Origin: Helicobacter sp. MIT 05-5294
GTDB taxonomy: Bacteria > Campylobacterota > Campylobacteria > Campylobacterales > Helicobacteraceae
Reading direction: 5' to 3'
Assembly (NCBI RefSeq): GCF_000765675.1
Contig: NZ_JRPA02000002.1
Location: forward strand, 1 to 64,000
Length of the DNA stretch: 64,000 nucleotides
How positions within the stretch are numbered: the first letter of the stretch is position 1; every line of letters begins with the position of its first letter. The position numbers and the translations under genes are program-made. Positions 1-9,458 of this stretch are shown here, one piece after another. Under the pieces are notes generated by a model that did not search any database, was not told the DNA's origin, and saw nothing but the letters and a program-made list of their open reading frames with translations.

Positions 1-99
1 TTAGAATCTCCCTCACAACTTAAACTCTATGAAGGTTATATCCATTGTAGTGGCTTACAATATCTATTACCTTTTACACAAAACTATATTAAACGATAA
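1..99 (+). CDS. Possible C-terminal end of an unidentified protein (partial)
   Basis: From base 1 the first reading frame stays open for 32 codons and ends in TAA at 97-99. The residues (including YEGYIHCSGLQYLLPF) look like protein rather than random AT-rich translation, but the piece is too short to assign. It would converge on the decayed minus-strand genes that follow. A run this long without a stop could also occur by chance, so this is only a possible gene end. Confidence 0.25.
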   Translation, partial: LESPSQLKLYEGYIHCSGLQYLLPFTQNYIKR

Positions 100-118
100 T
101 CTCATCTGCCAAAGGATT

Positions 119-424
119 TTATGCTTCATATTTTTTTAGAAAAAATAGCTTAGAGCGCGTATCCCCAGGAGAAAGAATCTTTTACAATCTAGCACTAAAG
201 ACTTCTTGGGCATAAACAATGTAGGGGGTGATGGCACTTGAAGACTTGAATATCGCAAGGATTCTAGGTTTCACCCTCATAATGTCGCAGGAGCTCCTAC
301 TTCTTGCACCGAAGTTGTAAGTATCTAAACTGATTAAGGTTGGATATTCTTCTTCAGATAGACTATCCAACAACCGCCCAACATTAACCCGTAAAAAACA
401 ATCGCAACCAACGCTAATTTTTTC
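119..424 (-). pseudogene. Decayed lipoprotein-like gene
   Basis: Read on the minus strand just downstream of the decayed P-loop gene. A leader-like stretch KKLALVAIVFYGLMLGGC has a basic start, a hydrophobic core and a lipobox-like LGGC. It has a Shine-Dalgarno sequence (ggag) but no start codon; the sequence is consistent with loss of the T from an ATG. After the Cys the frame must shift to continue into a 63-residue open stretch (373 to 182), which stops at a TAA and continues in the same frame to a second TAA at 119-121. The lost start, frameshift and internal stop together suggest a pseudogene of about 100 codons. I do not recognise the family. Confidence 0.4.
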
Positions 425-434
425 TTTTTTCTCC

Positions 435-895
435 TTATAAGTGTTTTTCTACTAGATTGATGAGCTTTTTACTATTGTTGTGCAAACGACGAACAATTTC
501 TCGCTTCTTATCCAAAATTTCTTCTGTATCCTCTGTGTGTAGCTCAATCCAACTTTCTTCTAAAGTTTCAACTTTTTGTTTGACGATTCCTTCCCAAAAC
601 TCTATTGCCTTTTGTCCTTATGGCAAAGACACAAACTTCAATTTCTCCTTGATACATTTCACAAAGAATCCTGTAGTTTTTCTCCGCTAGATTTGGATTT
701 CTTTCATCTCCTCCACTCATAAAGGCGATGATTTTGCCATTAATCTCAACCAAAGCTATAAAATCTCCTGTTGTGAGATATTTTAAAGACTGCAATTTGG
801 CGTCTTCTAAAAATTTTAAAAAACACCGTGATGATGATAGTTTTGCCAACTTCAGTTGCGTCTTTGAATTGTATAAAATGATTAATTTTAACCAT
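435..895 (-). pseudogene. Frameshifted paralogue of the P-loop protein at 22160-22633
   Basis: The minus strand begins with a GGAGG site and ATG at 895 and reads MVKINHFIQFKD, matching the start of the intact protein at 22160. The match moves to a second frame near 815-850 (GDFIALVEINGKIIAFMSGG against GDFVAVIERNGKMIGFVSGG; then CEMYQGEIEVCVFAIRTKG against CEMFEGEIEVCVFATRTHG). It moves to a third frame near 600, ending SWIELHTEDTEE...LVEKHL against GWIDMMKETQEQ...RIKEYL. Two frameshifts over about 154 codons make this a pseudogene. Its P-loop equivalent reads KDATEVGKT and has lost the first Gly of GxxxxGKT. It lies in inverted orientation to the intact copy, about 21 kb away. Confidence 0.85.
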
Positions 896-1172
896 TTTTA
901 CCTCCTTTTTTAAATATAAATTGAAAATAGTAGGTTGCAACAATAAGACATATTTTCTTGAATATTAATTTATAGTAAGAAATATTGTTGTAATTTGAAA
1001 TCAAGATAAAATTTTATTTAATTCTCTCCATAGATTCGCACACTCTTCCACTGACAAGCCAACAACAAGATTAAATACCAAAACCATAGAATCCAAAACC
1101 ACCTTCTAACAAAAACCAAATACACTATTTATTGCTTCAAGTAATCTTAATAAATTTTTAGCTAGAATCCCG

Positions 1173-1178
1173 ACTTTT
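1173..1178 (+). promoter_or_regulatory. Likely -10 box of the rplU promoter
   Basis: TAGAAT preceded by GC, about 44 bases ahead of rplU, in an AT-rich region without a clear -35 box, as is usual for housekeeping promoters of this group. I see no gene or repeat between 896 and 1172. Confidence 0.4.
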
Positions 1179-1221
1179 ATTATTTTTAATAAAAAGAACT
1201 TCAAATTTAAGGAATTGTGTA

Positions 1222-1533
1222 ATGTATGCAATTATTCAGAATGGAGGCAAACAATACAAGGTGAAGCAAGGCGATATTATTTTACTAGATTGCTTGAATC
1301 TTGAGCCAAAGTCAAAAGTTGAAGTGAAAGAAGTTTTAGCAATCTGCGAAAATGATGATGTGAAGCTCGGTGCGCCTTATATTGAGGGTGCAAAGGTTGA
1401 ATTAGAAGTCATCAATGAGGGCAGAGGCAAAAAAGTCATCACTTTTAAGAAGCGTCGCAGAAAAGACAGCAAAACTAAGCGAGGCTTCAGGCGAGACTTT
1501 ACACGCGTGCGTGTGATTAAAATCGTAGCTTAA
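1222..1533 (+). CDS. rplU: 50S ribosomal protein L21
   Basis: A 103-residue protein beginning [14 protein letters not shown], the diagnostic L21 start, with a basic C-terminus ([14 protein letters not shown]) that contacts 23S rRNA. L21 is a large-subunit protein that binds 23S rRNA domain VI in the presence of L20. The length is normal. An AAGGA site lies ahead of the ATG. It is followed 21 bases later by rpmA, the conserved rplU-rpmA pair, and then by obgE, whose product acts in large-subunit assembly. Confidence 0.98.
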   Translation: MYAIIQNGGKQYKVKQGDIILLDCLNLEPKSKVEVKEVLAICENDDVKLGAPYIEGAKVELEVINEGRGKKVITFKKRRRKDSKTKRGFRRDFTRVRVIKIVA

Positions 1534-1554
1534 TTGCGACATTAAGGAGTTAAT

Positions 1555-1812
1555 ATGGCACACAAGAAAGGTCAGGGTAGCACCCAAAATAACCGTGATT
1601 CTGCGGGACGCCGCTTAGGTGTTAAGAAATTTGGCGGACAATTCGTTCGTGCGGGGAATATCATTATTCGCCAAAGAGGCACGAAAATCCACCCCGGAAA
1701 TAATGTAGGAATGGGCAAAGACCATACAATTTTTGCTTTAATTGATGGCATTGTTTCTTTTGAAAGAAAAGATAGAGAACGCAAAAAAGTTTCTATTCTT
1801 CCTGCTTCTTAA
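1555..1812 (+). CDS. rpmA: 50S ribosomal protein L27
   Basis: An 85-residue protein beginning [20 protein letters not shown], the standard L27 N-terminus, which reaches into the peptidyl-transferase centre. No Firmicutes-type N-terminal cleavage extension is present. An AAGGAG site precedes the ATG and the gene is co-transcribed with rplU. A GAATC-type hairpin follows it at 1822-1858, so the ribosomal pair may be partly separated from obgE at the transcript level. Confidence 0.98.
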   Translation: MAHKKGQGSTQNNRDSAGRRLGVKKFGGQFVRAGNIIIRQRGTKIHPGNNVGMGKDHTIFALIDGIVSFERKDRERKKVSILPAS

Positions 1813-1821
1813 ACCTCTTTG

Positions 1822-1858
1822 TGGGATTCTAACTTTTAGGGTGAGATTTAGAATCCCA
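1822..1858 (+). terminator. Hairpin after rpmA built on GGATTC/GAATCC
   Basis: TGGGATTCTAA at 1822-1832 pairs perfectly with TTAGAATCCCA at 1848-1858 (11 bp stem, 15-base loop), followed by a T-rich stretch. It lies between rpmA and obgE and may be a terminator or attenuator. Each stem arm carries the over-represented word GGATTC/GAATCC. Confidence 0.6.
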
Positions 1859-1888
1859 ACGATTCTTTTTTAGTTTTAAGGTTATTTA

Positions 1889-3001
1889 ATGTTTGTTGAT
1901 AGTGTTGAAATCTTTGTATCTTCTGGCAAAGGTGGCGAGGGAGCCGTTTCGTTTCGTAGGGAAAAATATGTCTTAAATGGCGGTCCTGATGGCGGTGATG
2001 GTGGCAAAGGCGGCAATGTTTATTTTCAAGTGGATAATAATACCGATACACTTTCGTATTTTAGAGGACACAAACATTTCAAGGCGCAAAATGGACAACC
2101 CGGTCTCCCGCGCAACAAACACGGCAAAAAAGGCGAAGATTTAGTGATTATCGTGCCTCCGGGAACGCAAGTTTTTGAAGAGGACACACTCTTGTTGGAT
2201 TTGTTAGAGGAAGAAGAAAAAATCTTGTTTTTAGAGGGTGGCAAAGGAGGTTTGGGAAATACGCATTTTAAAAGTGCAACCAACCAACGCCCAACCTATG
2301 CGCAAAAGGGCTTGTTGGGTGTAGAAAAAAAGATTCGTTTAGAGCTCAAATTAATCGCAGATGTGGGTTTGGTAGGCTTTCCAAATGTCGGCAAATCTAC
2401 GCTTGTCAGCATCCTTTCTAATGCGAAGCCTGAAATTGCAAATTATGAATTTACTACCCTCATACCGAGTTTAGGAATCGTAAATGTCGGGGATTATCAA
2501 TCTTTCGTGATTGCGGATATTCCGGGAATCATCGGTGGTGCGAGTGAGGGTAAAGGTTTAGGATTGGAGTTTTTGCGTCACATTGAACGCACACGATTCT
2601 TGCTTTTTGTGCTAGATATTGCAAACTATCGCACCTTAAAGGAGCAGTTCGCCACTCTAAAAACAGAATTAGAAAACTTCAGCTCTAAGCTATCAAATCG
2701 CCCTTTTGGGATTATGTTTTCTAAGATTGATACACAAAGTGAGGGTTTGCAAATGGAGGAAAATGAAGAATCCCAAAGCTTAGAAAAGCGCGTTGAAGAG
2801 TTTTTGGATACTTTTGGATTCCATTTGAAAAGAAAGGAATCTTTAATGTTTGTCCAAAAAGAAAAAGAGGATTTTGGAATTTCTTATGATTTTAATGCTC
2901 CTCTCTTTGTGGTGGGCGTTTCAAGCGTGAGTGGGAAAAATTTAGAATCGCTGCGCTTTCTTTTGTATTCCAGTTTAAAGGATTTAAATGCGCAAAAATA
3001 G
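1889..3001 (+). CDS. obgE: Obg family GTPase (ribosome assembly)
   Basis: A 370-residue GTPase for late 50S assembly and stress control. The N-terminal glycine-rich Obg fold (about residues 1-160) is clear, with [12 protein letters not shown] and KGGKGG-type loops. The G domain follows, with the P-loop GFPNVGKST near residue 164, switch II DIPG near 211 and an NKxD-like FSKID. There is little sequence beyond the G domain that could be the C-terminal OCT domain. Its last 14 bases overlap the start of proB. Confidence 0.96.
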   Translation: MFVDSVEIFVSSGKGGEGAVSFRREKYVLNGGPDGGDGGKGGNVYFQVDNNTDTLSYFRGHKHFKAQNGQPGLPRNKHGKKGEDLVIIVPPGTQVFEEDTLLLDLLEEEEKILFLEGGKGGLGNTHFKSATNQRPTYAQKGLLGVEKKIRLELKLIADVGLVGFPNVGKSTLVSILSNAKPEIANYEFTTLIPSLGIVNVGDYQSFVIADIPGIIGGASEGKGLGLEFLRHIERTRFLLFVLDIANYRTLKEQFATLKTELENFSSKLSNRPFGIMFSKIDTQSEGLQMEENEESQSLEKRVEEFLDTFGFHLKRKESLMFVQKEKEDFGISYDFNAPLFVVGVSSVSGKNLESLRFLLYSSLKDLNAQK

Positions 3002-3770
3002 AGTTGTGATTAAAGTAGGTAGCGCAATTTTAGTAGAAAACCGAAAAATAAATCTCGCACGGATAGAATCTCTAGTGAAACTCATCAGCGAATTAAGCGC
3101 GACTTATGAAGTGATTTTGGTATCTTCTGGCGCGGTTGCTTCGGGCTTCACTGCATTGGAATTGGACAAAAAAATAATGGCAAACAAACAAGCTTTGTCT
3201 GCCATCGGACAGCCGCTTTTAATGCAAATGTATGCCAAAGCATTGCAACCTTATGGAATCTTAAGTGCGCAAGTTTTGTTTTCTGCTTATGATTTGGATT
3301 CACGAAAACGCACACAAAACGCGCGTAATGCCGTAGAAATCTTGCTCCAAAACAAAGTATTGCCTATCATCAACGAAAACGACGCGACTGCAACGAGTGA
3401 GCTGAAGTTTTTAGGATTTGGCGATAATGACCAGCTTTCCGCTTATGTTACGCATTATTTTGACGCTTCTCTTTTAGCGATATTAAGCGATATTGATGGG
3501 TATTATGAAGAGAATCCAAAAGAGAATCCCAATGCAAAATTACGCAAGGTTGTAACAAAAATTTCAGAGGCAGAACTACAAGCCGAGGCGACACCTAATA
3601 ATGCTTTTGCTACCGGTGGAATTGTAACAAAGCTAAAAGCCGCGCAATTTTTACTAGAAAACAATAAAGAAATGTTCCTCTCAAGTGGCAAGGATTTAGG
3701 CATTGTAAAAGAATTTTTGCTACAAGGTATACACTCCAAAGGCACACTTTTTACAAATAATAGTTTGTAA
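2988..3770 (+). CDS. proB: Glutamate 5-kinase, short form without PUA domain
   Basis: This enzyme phosphorylates glutamate to gamma-glutamyl phosphate, the first step of proline synthesis. Amino-acid-kinase motifs are visible: KVGSAIL at the start, [25 protein letters not shown] and [11 protein letters not shown]. The protein is 260 residues; E. coli ProB is about 367 because of a C-terminal PUA domain that is absent here. An AAAGGA site in the end of obgE precedes the ATG, and the overlap implies translational coupling. The PUA-less form is common in several bacterial groups, so this is unlikely to be a truncation. Confidence 0.95.
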   Translation: MRKNRVVIKVGSAILVENRKINLARIESLVKLISELSATYEVILVSSGAVASGFTALELDKKIMANKQALSAIGQPLLMQMYAKALQPYGILSAQVLFSAYDLDSRKRTQNARNAVEILLQNKVLPIINENDATATSELKFLGFGDNDQLSAYVTHYFDASLLAILSDIDGYYEENPKENPNAKLRKVVTKISEAELQAEATPNNAFATGGIVTKLKAAQFLLENNKEMFLSSGKDLGIVKEFLLQGIHSKGTLFTNNSL

Positions 3771-3930
3771 TTTTGGTTTTGAAGTGATTAATGGGATTTT
3801 GCATAACGGTGGGTAACTCTTTTAGGCTTCTCGCAGTAGAAAATCTTAGCAACTTTGTGCAAAGACAAAAGACAACACTTAACGACTTTTTGCAATGCTG
3901 GGTTAGTGGTAACCTTAAGCAAAAATTTGC

Positions 3931-3936
3931 TAAAAT
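3931..3936 (+). promoter_or_regulatory. Likely -10 box ahead of the DedA gene
   Basis: TAAAAT in the context TTTGCTAAAATGCGCA, a form shared almost exactly with the promoters ahead of yajC, the GNAT gene and cvpA. It is about 70 bases ahead of the DedA start. I see no gene in 3771-3930. Confidence 0.5.
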
Positions 3937-4005
3937 GCGCAGTTTTTAAGTCAAATAAAGCATTTTGCATTTCAATTTGTATCTTTAGTTTAAGAAGTTT
4001 GCGCA

Positions 4006-4587
4006 ATGGAAGAATTATTCACACAATGGCTGCAAGAATATGGTTATATTATTTTGTTTATTTGGAGCACTTTAGAGGGTGAGCTTGGGCTTATTATGGC
4101 TGGGATTATGTGCCACACTGGGCATATGACGATTCCTATTGCAATTATCGTTGCTGGATTTGGGGGATTTGTGGGAGATCAGGTGTATTTTTATATTGGA
4201 CGCTACAACAAGCAATTCATCTATAAAAAGCTAAAAACCCAACGCAGGAAGTTTGCTTTAGCGCATTTGCTGTTGCAACGCTATGGTTGGCCTATTATTT
4301 TTGCGCAACGCTATCTATATGGTATGCGCACGGTGATTCCAATGAGTATTGGGGTTACGCGATATAGTGCGAAGACTTTTGCTTTTATCAACTTAATGAG
4401 TGCGATTGTTTGGGCTGCAATCACGATTTTACTTGCTTATTTCTTTGGTGAGCAACTCTTGCAAATCGTGCATTATGGCAAAGAACATTACTATATTGCG
4501 ATTCCATTTGCAATTATTTTGGGTGGCGGAATTTATTATTATTTGCATAGAGCCACCGCAAAAGCAGAACAAAAAATCGCTAAATAA
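4006..4587 (+). CDS. DedA family membrane protein
   Basis: A 193-residue inner-membrane protein of the DedA/SNARE-associated family, which includes undecaprenyl-phosphate and phospholipid flippases. Several hydrophobic segments are visible, with the acidic start of the family (WSTLEGELGLIMAG) and the conserved basic motif (QRYLYGMRTVIPMSIG, resembling the RFxPGxR motif). It has its own promoter-like element and is followed 22 bases later by pepA. Which lipid it moves cannot be told from sequence. Confidence 0.88.
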   Translation: MEELFTQWLQEYGYIILFIWSTLEGELGLIMAGIMCHTGHMTIPIAIIVAGFGGFVGDQVYFYIGRYNKQFIYKKLKTQRRKFALAHLLLQRYGWPIIFAQRYLYGMRTVIPMSIGVTRYSAKTFAFINLMSAIVWAAITILLAYFFGEQLLQIVHYGKEHYYIAIPFAIILGGGIYYYLHRATAKAEQKIAK

Positions 4588-4609
4588 AGCTAAATAAGGA
4601 GAAAAATAA

Positions 4610-6037
4610 ATGGAAATTTTAGCAAATTCTAAAAAAAGAGGAGATTTGGAAATCGTCCTTTTATATGATAAAAAGTTGCCAAAAAATCTAACAAAAGCTG
4701 AAAAAGAAGCGTTAGAGATTCGTAATTATAAGGGAGAGGGAAGTTGTTTTGTAGAATCAAGTAGAAAGTTTTTTGTTGGTGTTGAAAGTCATAATTATCC
4801 CTTTCCTAATGCTTTGCGCGATGCGTTAGCAAGTGCAGTGGGTGTGATTGGGAAGCTTAAAGTCAAGTCCGCCTCACTTCAAGTGAAAACAAAGCAAGAG
4901 GCTAGGGAAGTTTGCGAGGGGATAATGTTAGGTGCTTATTGCTTTGATACTTTCAAGACTAAGAAAAATGAAAATAACCTTAAAGAAGTGTATTTGCACA
5001 CGACGCAATTTGCGCAAACTGATTTGGAATCTATCATTAAAGATTCCAAAATTTTAAGCGAAAGTGTGAATGCTATACGCGAATTAATCAATACGCCTCC
5101 GATGATTGCAACGCCAAAATATGTCGCGGATTTTGCACAAAGAATCGCGAAAGATTCCGGATTGGAATGCAAAGTTTATGATGAAAAATTTTTAAAATCA
5201 GAGAAAATGGGCGCATTTTTGGCAGTCGCAAAAGCAAGTGCAAACAAACCTTATCTTGTGCATTTAAGCTATAAACCTAAAGGCGCAAAGGGCAAAAAGT
5301 TGCCCAAAGTGGTTTTAGTGGGCAAAGGATTGACTTATGATTCCGGTGGGCTAAGCCTTAAACCCGGTGAGTTTATGACAACGATGAAATCAGACAAAAG
5401 TGGCGCGTGTGCGGTGCTTGGGATTTTGGAATCTGTGGCAAAACTTGGATTAAAAGCAGAAGTGCATGGGATTTTGGGGTTGGCAGAAAATATGATAGGA
5501 GGCGATGCGTATAAGCCCGATGATATTTTAATCGCGCGGAATCAAAAAAGCATTGAAGTGCGCAATACAGACGCGGAGGGGCGTTTGGTGTTGGCAGATT
5601 GTTTGAGTTTCGCAAGTGATTTAAATCCTGATGTGTTGATTGACCTTGCTACACTCACAGGAGCGTGTGTTGTGGCTTTGGGCGATTATAGCACGGGGAT
5701 TATGGGATATAATCAAAAGCTTAAAGAAGACTTCGCCAAAGCAGCCTTTGAAGCGGGTGAGTTAAGCGGAATCTTGCCATTTAATCCTTATTTGAGAAAG
5801 CTATTTAATTCCGAAGTGGCGGATTTGTGCAATATCCCATCAAGTCGCTATGGAAGTGCGATTAGTGCAGGAATGTTTCTAGGTGAGTTTGTCAAAGAGT
5901 CTTTGGTGCAAAAATGGTTACATTTGGATATTGCAGGACCTGCCTATGTGGAAAAGGCTTGGGGTGTGAATCCCTTTGGGGCAAGTGGCGCAGGGATTCG
6001 TGCTGTTGTTCAATTTATTACAAATCTTGCGAAATAA
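4610..6037 (+). CDS. pepA: Leucyl aminopeptidase (M17 family)
   Basis: A 475-residue cytosolic metallo-aminopeptidase that removes N-terminal residues from peptides. The C-terminal catalytic domain carries the M17 signatures: VGKGLTYDSGGLSLKP, KSDKSGACAVLG and NTDAEGRLVLADCL (metal ligands and the bicarbonate-binding Arg). The N-terminal domain (about 1-150) is more divergent, as is usual. A strong AAGGAG site precedes the ATG. It is followed after 9 bases by ychF, so they are probably co-transcribed. Confidence 0.96.
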   Translation: MEILANSKKRGDLEIVLLYDKKLPKNLTKAEKEALEIRNYKGEGSCFVESSRKFFVGVESHNYPFPNALRDALASAVGVIGKLKVKSASLQVKTKQEAREVCEGIMLGAYCFDTFKTKKNENNLKEVYLHTTQFAQTDLESIIKDSKILSESVNAIRELINTPPMIATPKYVADFAQRIAKDSGLECKVYDEKFLKSEKMGAFLAVAKASANKPYLVHLSYKPKGAKGKKLPKVVLVGKGLTYDSGGLSLKPGEFMTTMKSDKSGACAVLGILESVAKLGLKAEVHGILGLAENMIGGDAYKPDDILIARNQKSIEVRNTDAEGRLVLADCLSFASDLNPDVLIDLATLTGACVVALGDYSTGIMGYNQKLKEDFAKAAFEAGELSGILPFNPYLRKLFNSEVADLCNIPSSRYGSAISAGMFLGEFVKESLVQKWLHLDIAGPAYVEKAWGVNPFGASGAGIRAVVQFITNLAK

Positions 6038-6046
6038 AGGAAATTT

Positions 6047-7153
6047 ATGGGGCTATCAATCGGAATTGTAGGACTTCCAAATGTCGGCAAATCCACGACT
6101 TTTAACGCGCTAACCAAAACCCAAAACGCACAATCTGCAAATTATCCTTTTTGCACCATTGAACCCAACAAAGCAATCGTGCCTGTGCCAGATACGCGCC
6201 TTGAAGAATTGGCAAAAATCGTGAATCCCCAAAAGATTCAACATTCTGTGGTGGAGTTTGTGGATATTGCAGGGCTTGTAAAGGGAGCAAGTCAGGGAGA
6301 GGGGCTAGGCAATCAGTTTTTGGCAAACATCAAGGAAACAGAGGTGGTTTTGCATATTGTGCGATGTTTTGAGGATTCCAATATTACACATGTGGAGGGC
6401 AGCATTGATCCTTTGCGTGATGTGGAAATTATTGAGACGGAATTATTGATTGCGGATATGCAGTCGTTGCAAAAGCGCATAGAGAGGCTAAATAGAAGTG
6501 CGAAAAGTGGCACAGATAAGGAAGCCAAGGCACAATTAGAAGTCGCACTTGCGCTTTTGGCTCATATTGAAAAGGGTTCGCCTGTGCGCGAATTTAACGA
6601 TAAAAGCAATGAATGGTTTTTGCTTTTGGATAGAGAATTGCGATTCTTGAGTAACAAAGAAATCATTTATGGGGCAAATGTCGATGAGCAAGGGTTGGAA
6701 TCGGATAATGAATTTGTCTTGCAACTCAAGCAATATGCCAAAAATAGCGGGGCGGAGGTAGTCAAACTCTGTTCTAAAATAGAAGAAGAATTAGTTGGTT
6801 TAAGCGAGGAAGAACAAGCGGAATTTCTTCAAGAATTAGGCGTGAGTGAGAGCGGATTAGACGCGATTATTCGTTTGGGATTTGAAAAATTAGGATTGAT
6901 TAGCTATTTTACTGCGGGTGTGAAAGAAGTGCGTGCTTGGACGATTCATAAAGGCGATAAAGCACCTGTCGCGGCTGGAGTGATTCATAAGGATTTTGAA
7001 AAAGGATTTATCCGCGCTGAAGTGATTAGCTATGCGGACTTTGTGAAATATGGCGGTGAGAGCAAATCCAAAGAAGCGGGTGCTATGCGCGTAGAGGGCA
7101 AGGATTATATTGTCGTAGATGGCGATATTATGCACTTTAGATTCAATGTGTGA
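6047..7153 (+). CDS. ychF: Redox-regulated ATPase YchF (OLA1)
   Basis: A 368-residue P-loop protein of the Obg-like family that prefers ATP and binds ribosomes. It begins MGLSIGIVGLPNVGKSTTFN, has the DIAGLVKGASQGEGLGN switch II region, and ends in a TGS domain (YFTAGVKEVRAWTI, then the closing GDIMHFRFNV). The length matches the family. An AAAGGA site precedes the start. The region after its stop contains a repeat element. Confidence 0.97.
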   Translation: MGLSIGIVGLPNVGKSTTFNALTKTQNAQSANYPFCTIEPNKAIVPVPDTRLEELAKIVNPQKIQHSVVEFVDIAGLVKGASQGEGLGNQFLANIKETEVVLHIVRCFEDSNITHVEGSIDPLRDVEIIETELLIADMQSLQKRIERLNRSAKSGTDKEAKAQLEVALALLAHIEKGSPVREFNDKSNEWFLLLDRELRFLSNKEIIYGANVDEQGLESDNEFVLQLKQYAKNSGAEVVKLCSKIEEELVGLSEEEQAEFLQELGVSESGLDAIIRLGFEKLGLISYFTAGVKEVRAWTIHKGDKAPVAAGVIHKDFEKGFIRAEVISYADFVKYGGESKSKEAGAMRVEGKDYIVVDGDIMHFRFNV

Positions 7154-7244
7154 TGCTTTTGTGATTTTAGAATCATTCGTCCTTGCGCGGAGTGAAGCGA
7201 CAAAGTAGTCTATCATTTTATGAATTATTCACATTCTCTACCTC

Positions 7245-7394
7245 GTCATTGCGAGGCAACGCTGAAGCAATCCATAATCTCATATAAAGCGGATTCTACG
7301 ACGGCGAGATTCAATAGTATAGATTTATAGCACGGGTGAAATTTGTTTCACAAATTGCACACCACGAGTTTTTATAAAGCTCTTGCAATGACTG
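7245..7394 (+). repeat. Inverted-repeat element copy A, with flanking half copies
   Basis: The left end GTCATTGCGAGGCAAC with GAAGCAATCCATAATCTC and a right end like CTCTTGCAATGAC enclose a degenerate core. Partial copies flank it: a half copy at about 7179-7221 (TCCTTGCGCGGAGTGAAGCG) and another right half at about 7420-7465 (ATAGATTGC ... CTCGCAATGG). This fills most of the 438-base gap between ychF and yajC; the rest holds only the yajC promoter. Confidence 0.75.
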
Positions 7395-7552
7395 CGGGTT
7401 TAGGATTATGGGTTGTTGAAATTATAGATTGCTATTTAATGCAGAATCTCGCAATGGCGCAGTAGTATAACGACGAAGATTCCACGCATTGTGCCTCTTA
7501 AATCGCGTGTGGCAAATTTCTATCCTTAAAGATTTAATTAGTAAAACTCTGC

Positions 7553-7558
7553 TAAAAT
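7553..7558 (+). promoter_or_regulatory. Likely -10 box of the yajC-secDF operon
   Basis: TAAAAT in the context CTCTGCTAAAATCCGCA, 34 bases ahead of the yajC start. It shares the extended TG and the trailing CGCA with the DedA, GNAT and cvpA promoters. Confidence 0.5.
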
Positions 7559-7591
7559 CCGCATTTATTTTGCAAATTTAAAGGTTTAGTT

Positions 7592-7864
7592 ATGGAAAAT
7601 ATCGGAAATACATTGACGCAGTTATTGCCTTTGATTGTTTTGATTGCGATTTTTTATCTTTTAATCATTCGTCCGCAACAAACACAGGCTAAAAAGCATA
7701 GAGAAATGGTTGCAGCACTTGATAAAGGTGATAAAATCGTAACAAGCGGAGGTTTTATTGTGGAGATTGTCAAGCGTGAGGAAGAATTTTTTATGGTGCG
7801 TTTAAACGACGATACAATCGTAAAACTCGCTAAAGATTATGTCGCTAAAAAGTTTGAGCAATAA
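7592..7864 (+). CDS. yajC: Preprotein translocase subunit YajC
   Basis: A 90-residue accessory subunit of the SecDF-YajC complex. One N-terminal membrane helix (about residues 10-26) ends in the family motif [20 protein letters not shown] small cytoplasmic domain follows with [16 protein letters not shown]. It is the first gene of the yajC-secD-secF operon. Confidence 0.96.
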   Translation: MENIGNTLTQLLPLIVLIAIFYLLIIRPQQTQAKKHREMVAALDKGDKIVTSGGFIVEIVKREEEFFMVRLNDDTIVKLAKDYVAKKFEQ

Positions 7865-7871
7865 CCCAACG

Positions 7872-9449
7872 ATGAAAAAAACTTTCAATTCTAAGCTACT
7901 TTTCTTTATCGTAGCGATTATTTTTGGAATCGCCCTTTCAATTCCCTCTTTTTTTCAAACCGCTGGACCTAAGATTGTGTTGGGGCTTGATTTGCAAGGA
8001 GGGTTGAATCTGCTTTTGGGCGTTAAAACGCAAGAAGCCATTAAGACGCGTTATTCTTCTGTTGCCTCGCAGATTAACTACTATGCGCTTGAAGAGCAAA
8101 TTTTGCTGGACGCCTTAAGCGCAAAAGAAGATAATGTGAGTTTTGAATTGCTAGATTCTAATGAAAAATCCAAAATTGATGAATACTTAAAAGAGATTCC
8201 GGGTTTAAATATTGTAGAATCCAATCTTCATTACACGCTTTCTTTGACAGAATCCGAGATTGTCAATATAGAAAACTTTGCGATTGAACAAGCCATTGCA
8301 AATATTCGCAATCGTTTGGATCAATTTGGCTTATCCGAGCCAAGTGTAACCAAGCAAGGAGACGACGCGATTTTGGTGCAATTACCCGGTATCAAAACAC
8401 AAGAAGAAGAGCAAAGGGCTTTGGAACTCATCTCCAAAGGTGGGCATTTGCAGATGATGGCAGTTGATGAAGCGCGTAATGCGAGAGTTTCAACTATGAC
8501 AGAGCTAGAGGCGGAATCTTTTGGCGATGTGATTTTGCCTTTTATGAATAATACAGAACAAAAAATATTGCTTAAAGCGATTCCTATTTTAGATGGTGCA
8601 ATGCTAACAGACGCGAGAGCGGCATACGACCAAAATGGACAGCCTATTATCAATTTCACACTTAATGCTCAAGGTGGCAAGATTTTTGGAGATTTCTCGG
8701 GAAAAAATGTCGGGAATCGTATGGCGGTCGTGCTTGATGGCAAGGTTTATTCCGCTCCTGTGATTCGTGAGAGAGTCGGTGGAGGAAGCGGACAAATTAG
8801 CGGTGGATTTAGTGTGCAAGAAGCAAGTGATATTGCAATTGCGCTTAGAAGTGGCGCATTACCCGCTCCAATCACCTTGCTAGAAAAACGAAGTGTAGGT
8901 CCCTCACTAGGAGCAGATAGCATCAAGGCTTCTTTGATTGCCCTGATTACCGGAGCTGTGCTTGTGATTGGCTTTATGATGTTTTATTATGGAATCGCAG
9001 GGCTGATTGCAAATGTGGCTATGGTGGTTAATATCCTCTTGATTGTTGCGGTTATGGCACTTTTTGGGGCGACTTTGACTTTGCCCGGTATGGCGGGGAT
9101 TATTTTGACCGTGGGTATGGCAGTTGATGCGAATGTGATTATCAATGAAAGAATCCGCGAGGGATTCCGTGCAAGAGAAAATTTCGTTAAGTCTATGGAA
9201 AATGGCTATGCCAATGCCTCACGCGCGATTTTTGATTCTAATCTCACTTCTTTGTTTGCGGCGATTTTATTGTATGTGTGTGGGACAGGCACGATTAAAG
9301 GCTTCGCAATCACCATGACGATTGGAATCCTAGCTTCTATTATCACGGCTATTGTTGGGACACATGGAGTGTTTAGGGCATTGCAGAATCGCATTGTTAA
9401 ATCAGGCAATTACGCGCTATGGTTTGGCTACAGAGAAACACGCAAATAA
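7872..9449 (+). CDS. secD: Protein translocase subunit SecD
   Basis: A 525-residue inner-membrane protein that with SecF uses the proton gradient to pull preproteins through SecYEG. It has an N-terminal helix, [15 protein letters not shown] near residue 40, a large periplasmic P1 domain, then five C-terminal helices with the RND-type motif ([17 protein letters not shown]). I place the start at 7872 ([10 protein letters not shown]). An upstream in-frame ATG at 7839 would overlap yajC and add 11 residues that lack any family feature, though neither start has a strong ribosome-binding site. Confidence 0.96.
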   Translation: MKKTFNSKLLFFIVAIIFGIALSIPSFFQTAGPKIVLGLDLQGGLNLLLGVKTQEAIKTRYSSVASQINYYALEEQILLDALSAKEDNVSFELLDSNEKSKIDEYLKEIPGLNIVESNLHYTLSLTESEIVNIENFAIEQAIANIRNRLDQFGLSEPSVTKQGDDAILVQLPGIKTQEEEQRALELISKGGHLQMMAVDEARNARVSTMTELEAESFGDVILPFMNNTEQKILLKAIPILDGAMLTDARAAYDQNGQPIINFTLNAQGGKIFGDFSGKNVGNRMAVVLDGKVYSAPVIRERVGGGSGQISGGFSVQEASDIAIALRSGALPAPITLLEKRSVGPSLGADSIKASLIALITGAVLVIGFMMFYYGIAGLIANVAMVVNILLIVAVMALFGATLTLPGMAGIILTVGMAVDANVIINERIREGFRARENFVKSMENGYANASRAIFDSNLTSLFAAILLYVCGTGTIKGFAITMTIGILASIITAIVGTHGVFRALQNRIVKSGNYALWFGYRETRK

Positions 9450-9458
9450 GGAAAGAGT

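Noticed and set aside
182-373. The 63-codon left-end frame as a remnant of the SGNH gene at 22697
   Set aside because: I tried to align it to the start of the SGNH protein because the neighbouring P-loop genes are paralogues, but found no convincing match; it fits better as part of a lipoprotein pseudogene.
2988-3770. proB as a truncated gene
   Set aside because: Only the accessory PUA domain is missing; all kinase motifs are intact and short ProB forms are known, so it is not treated as broken.
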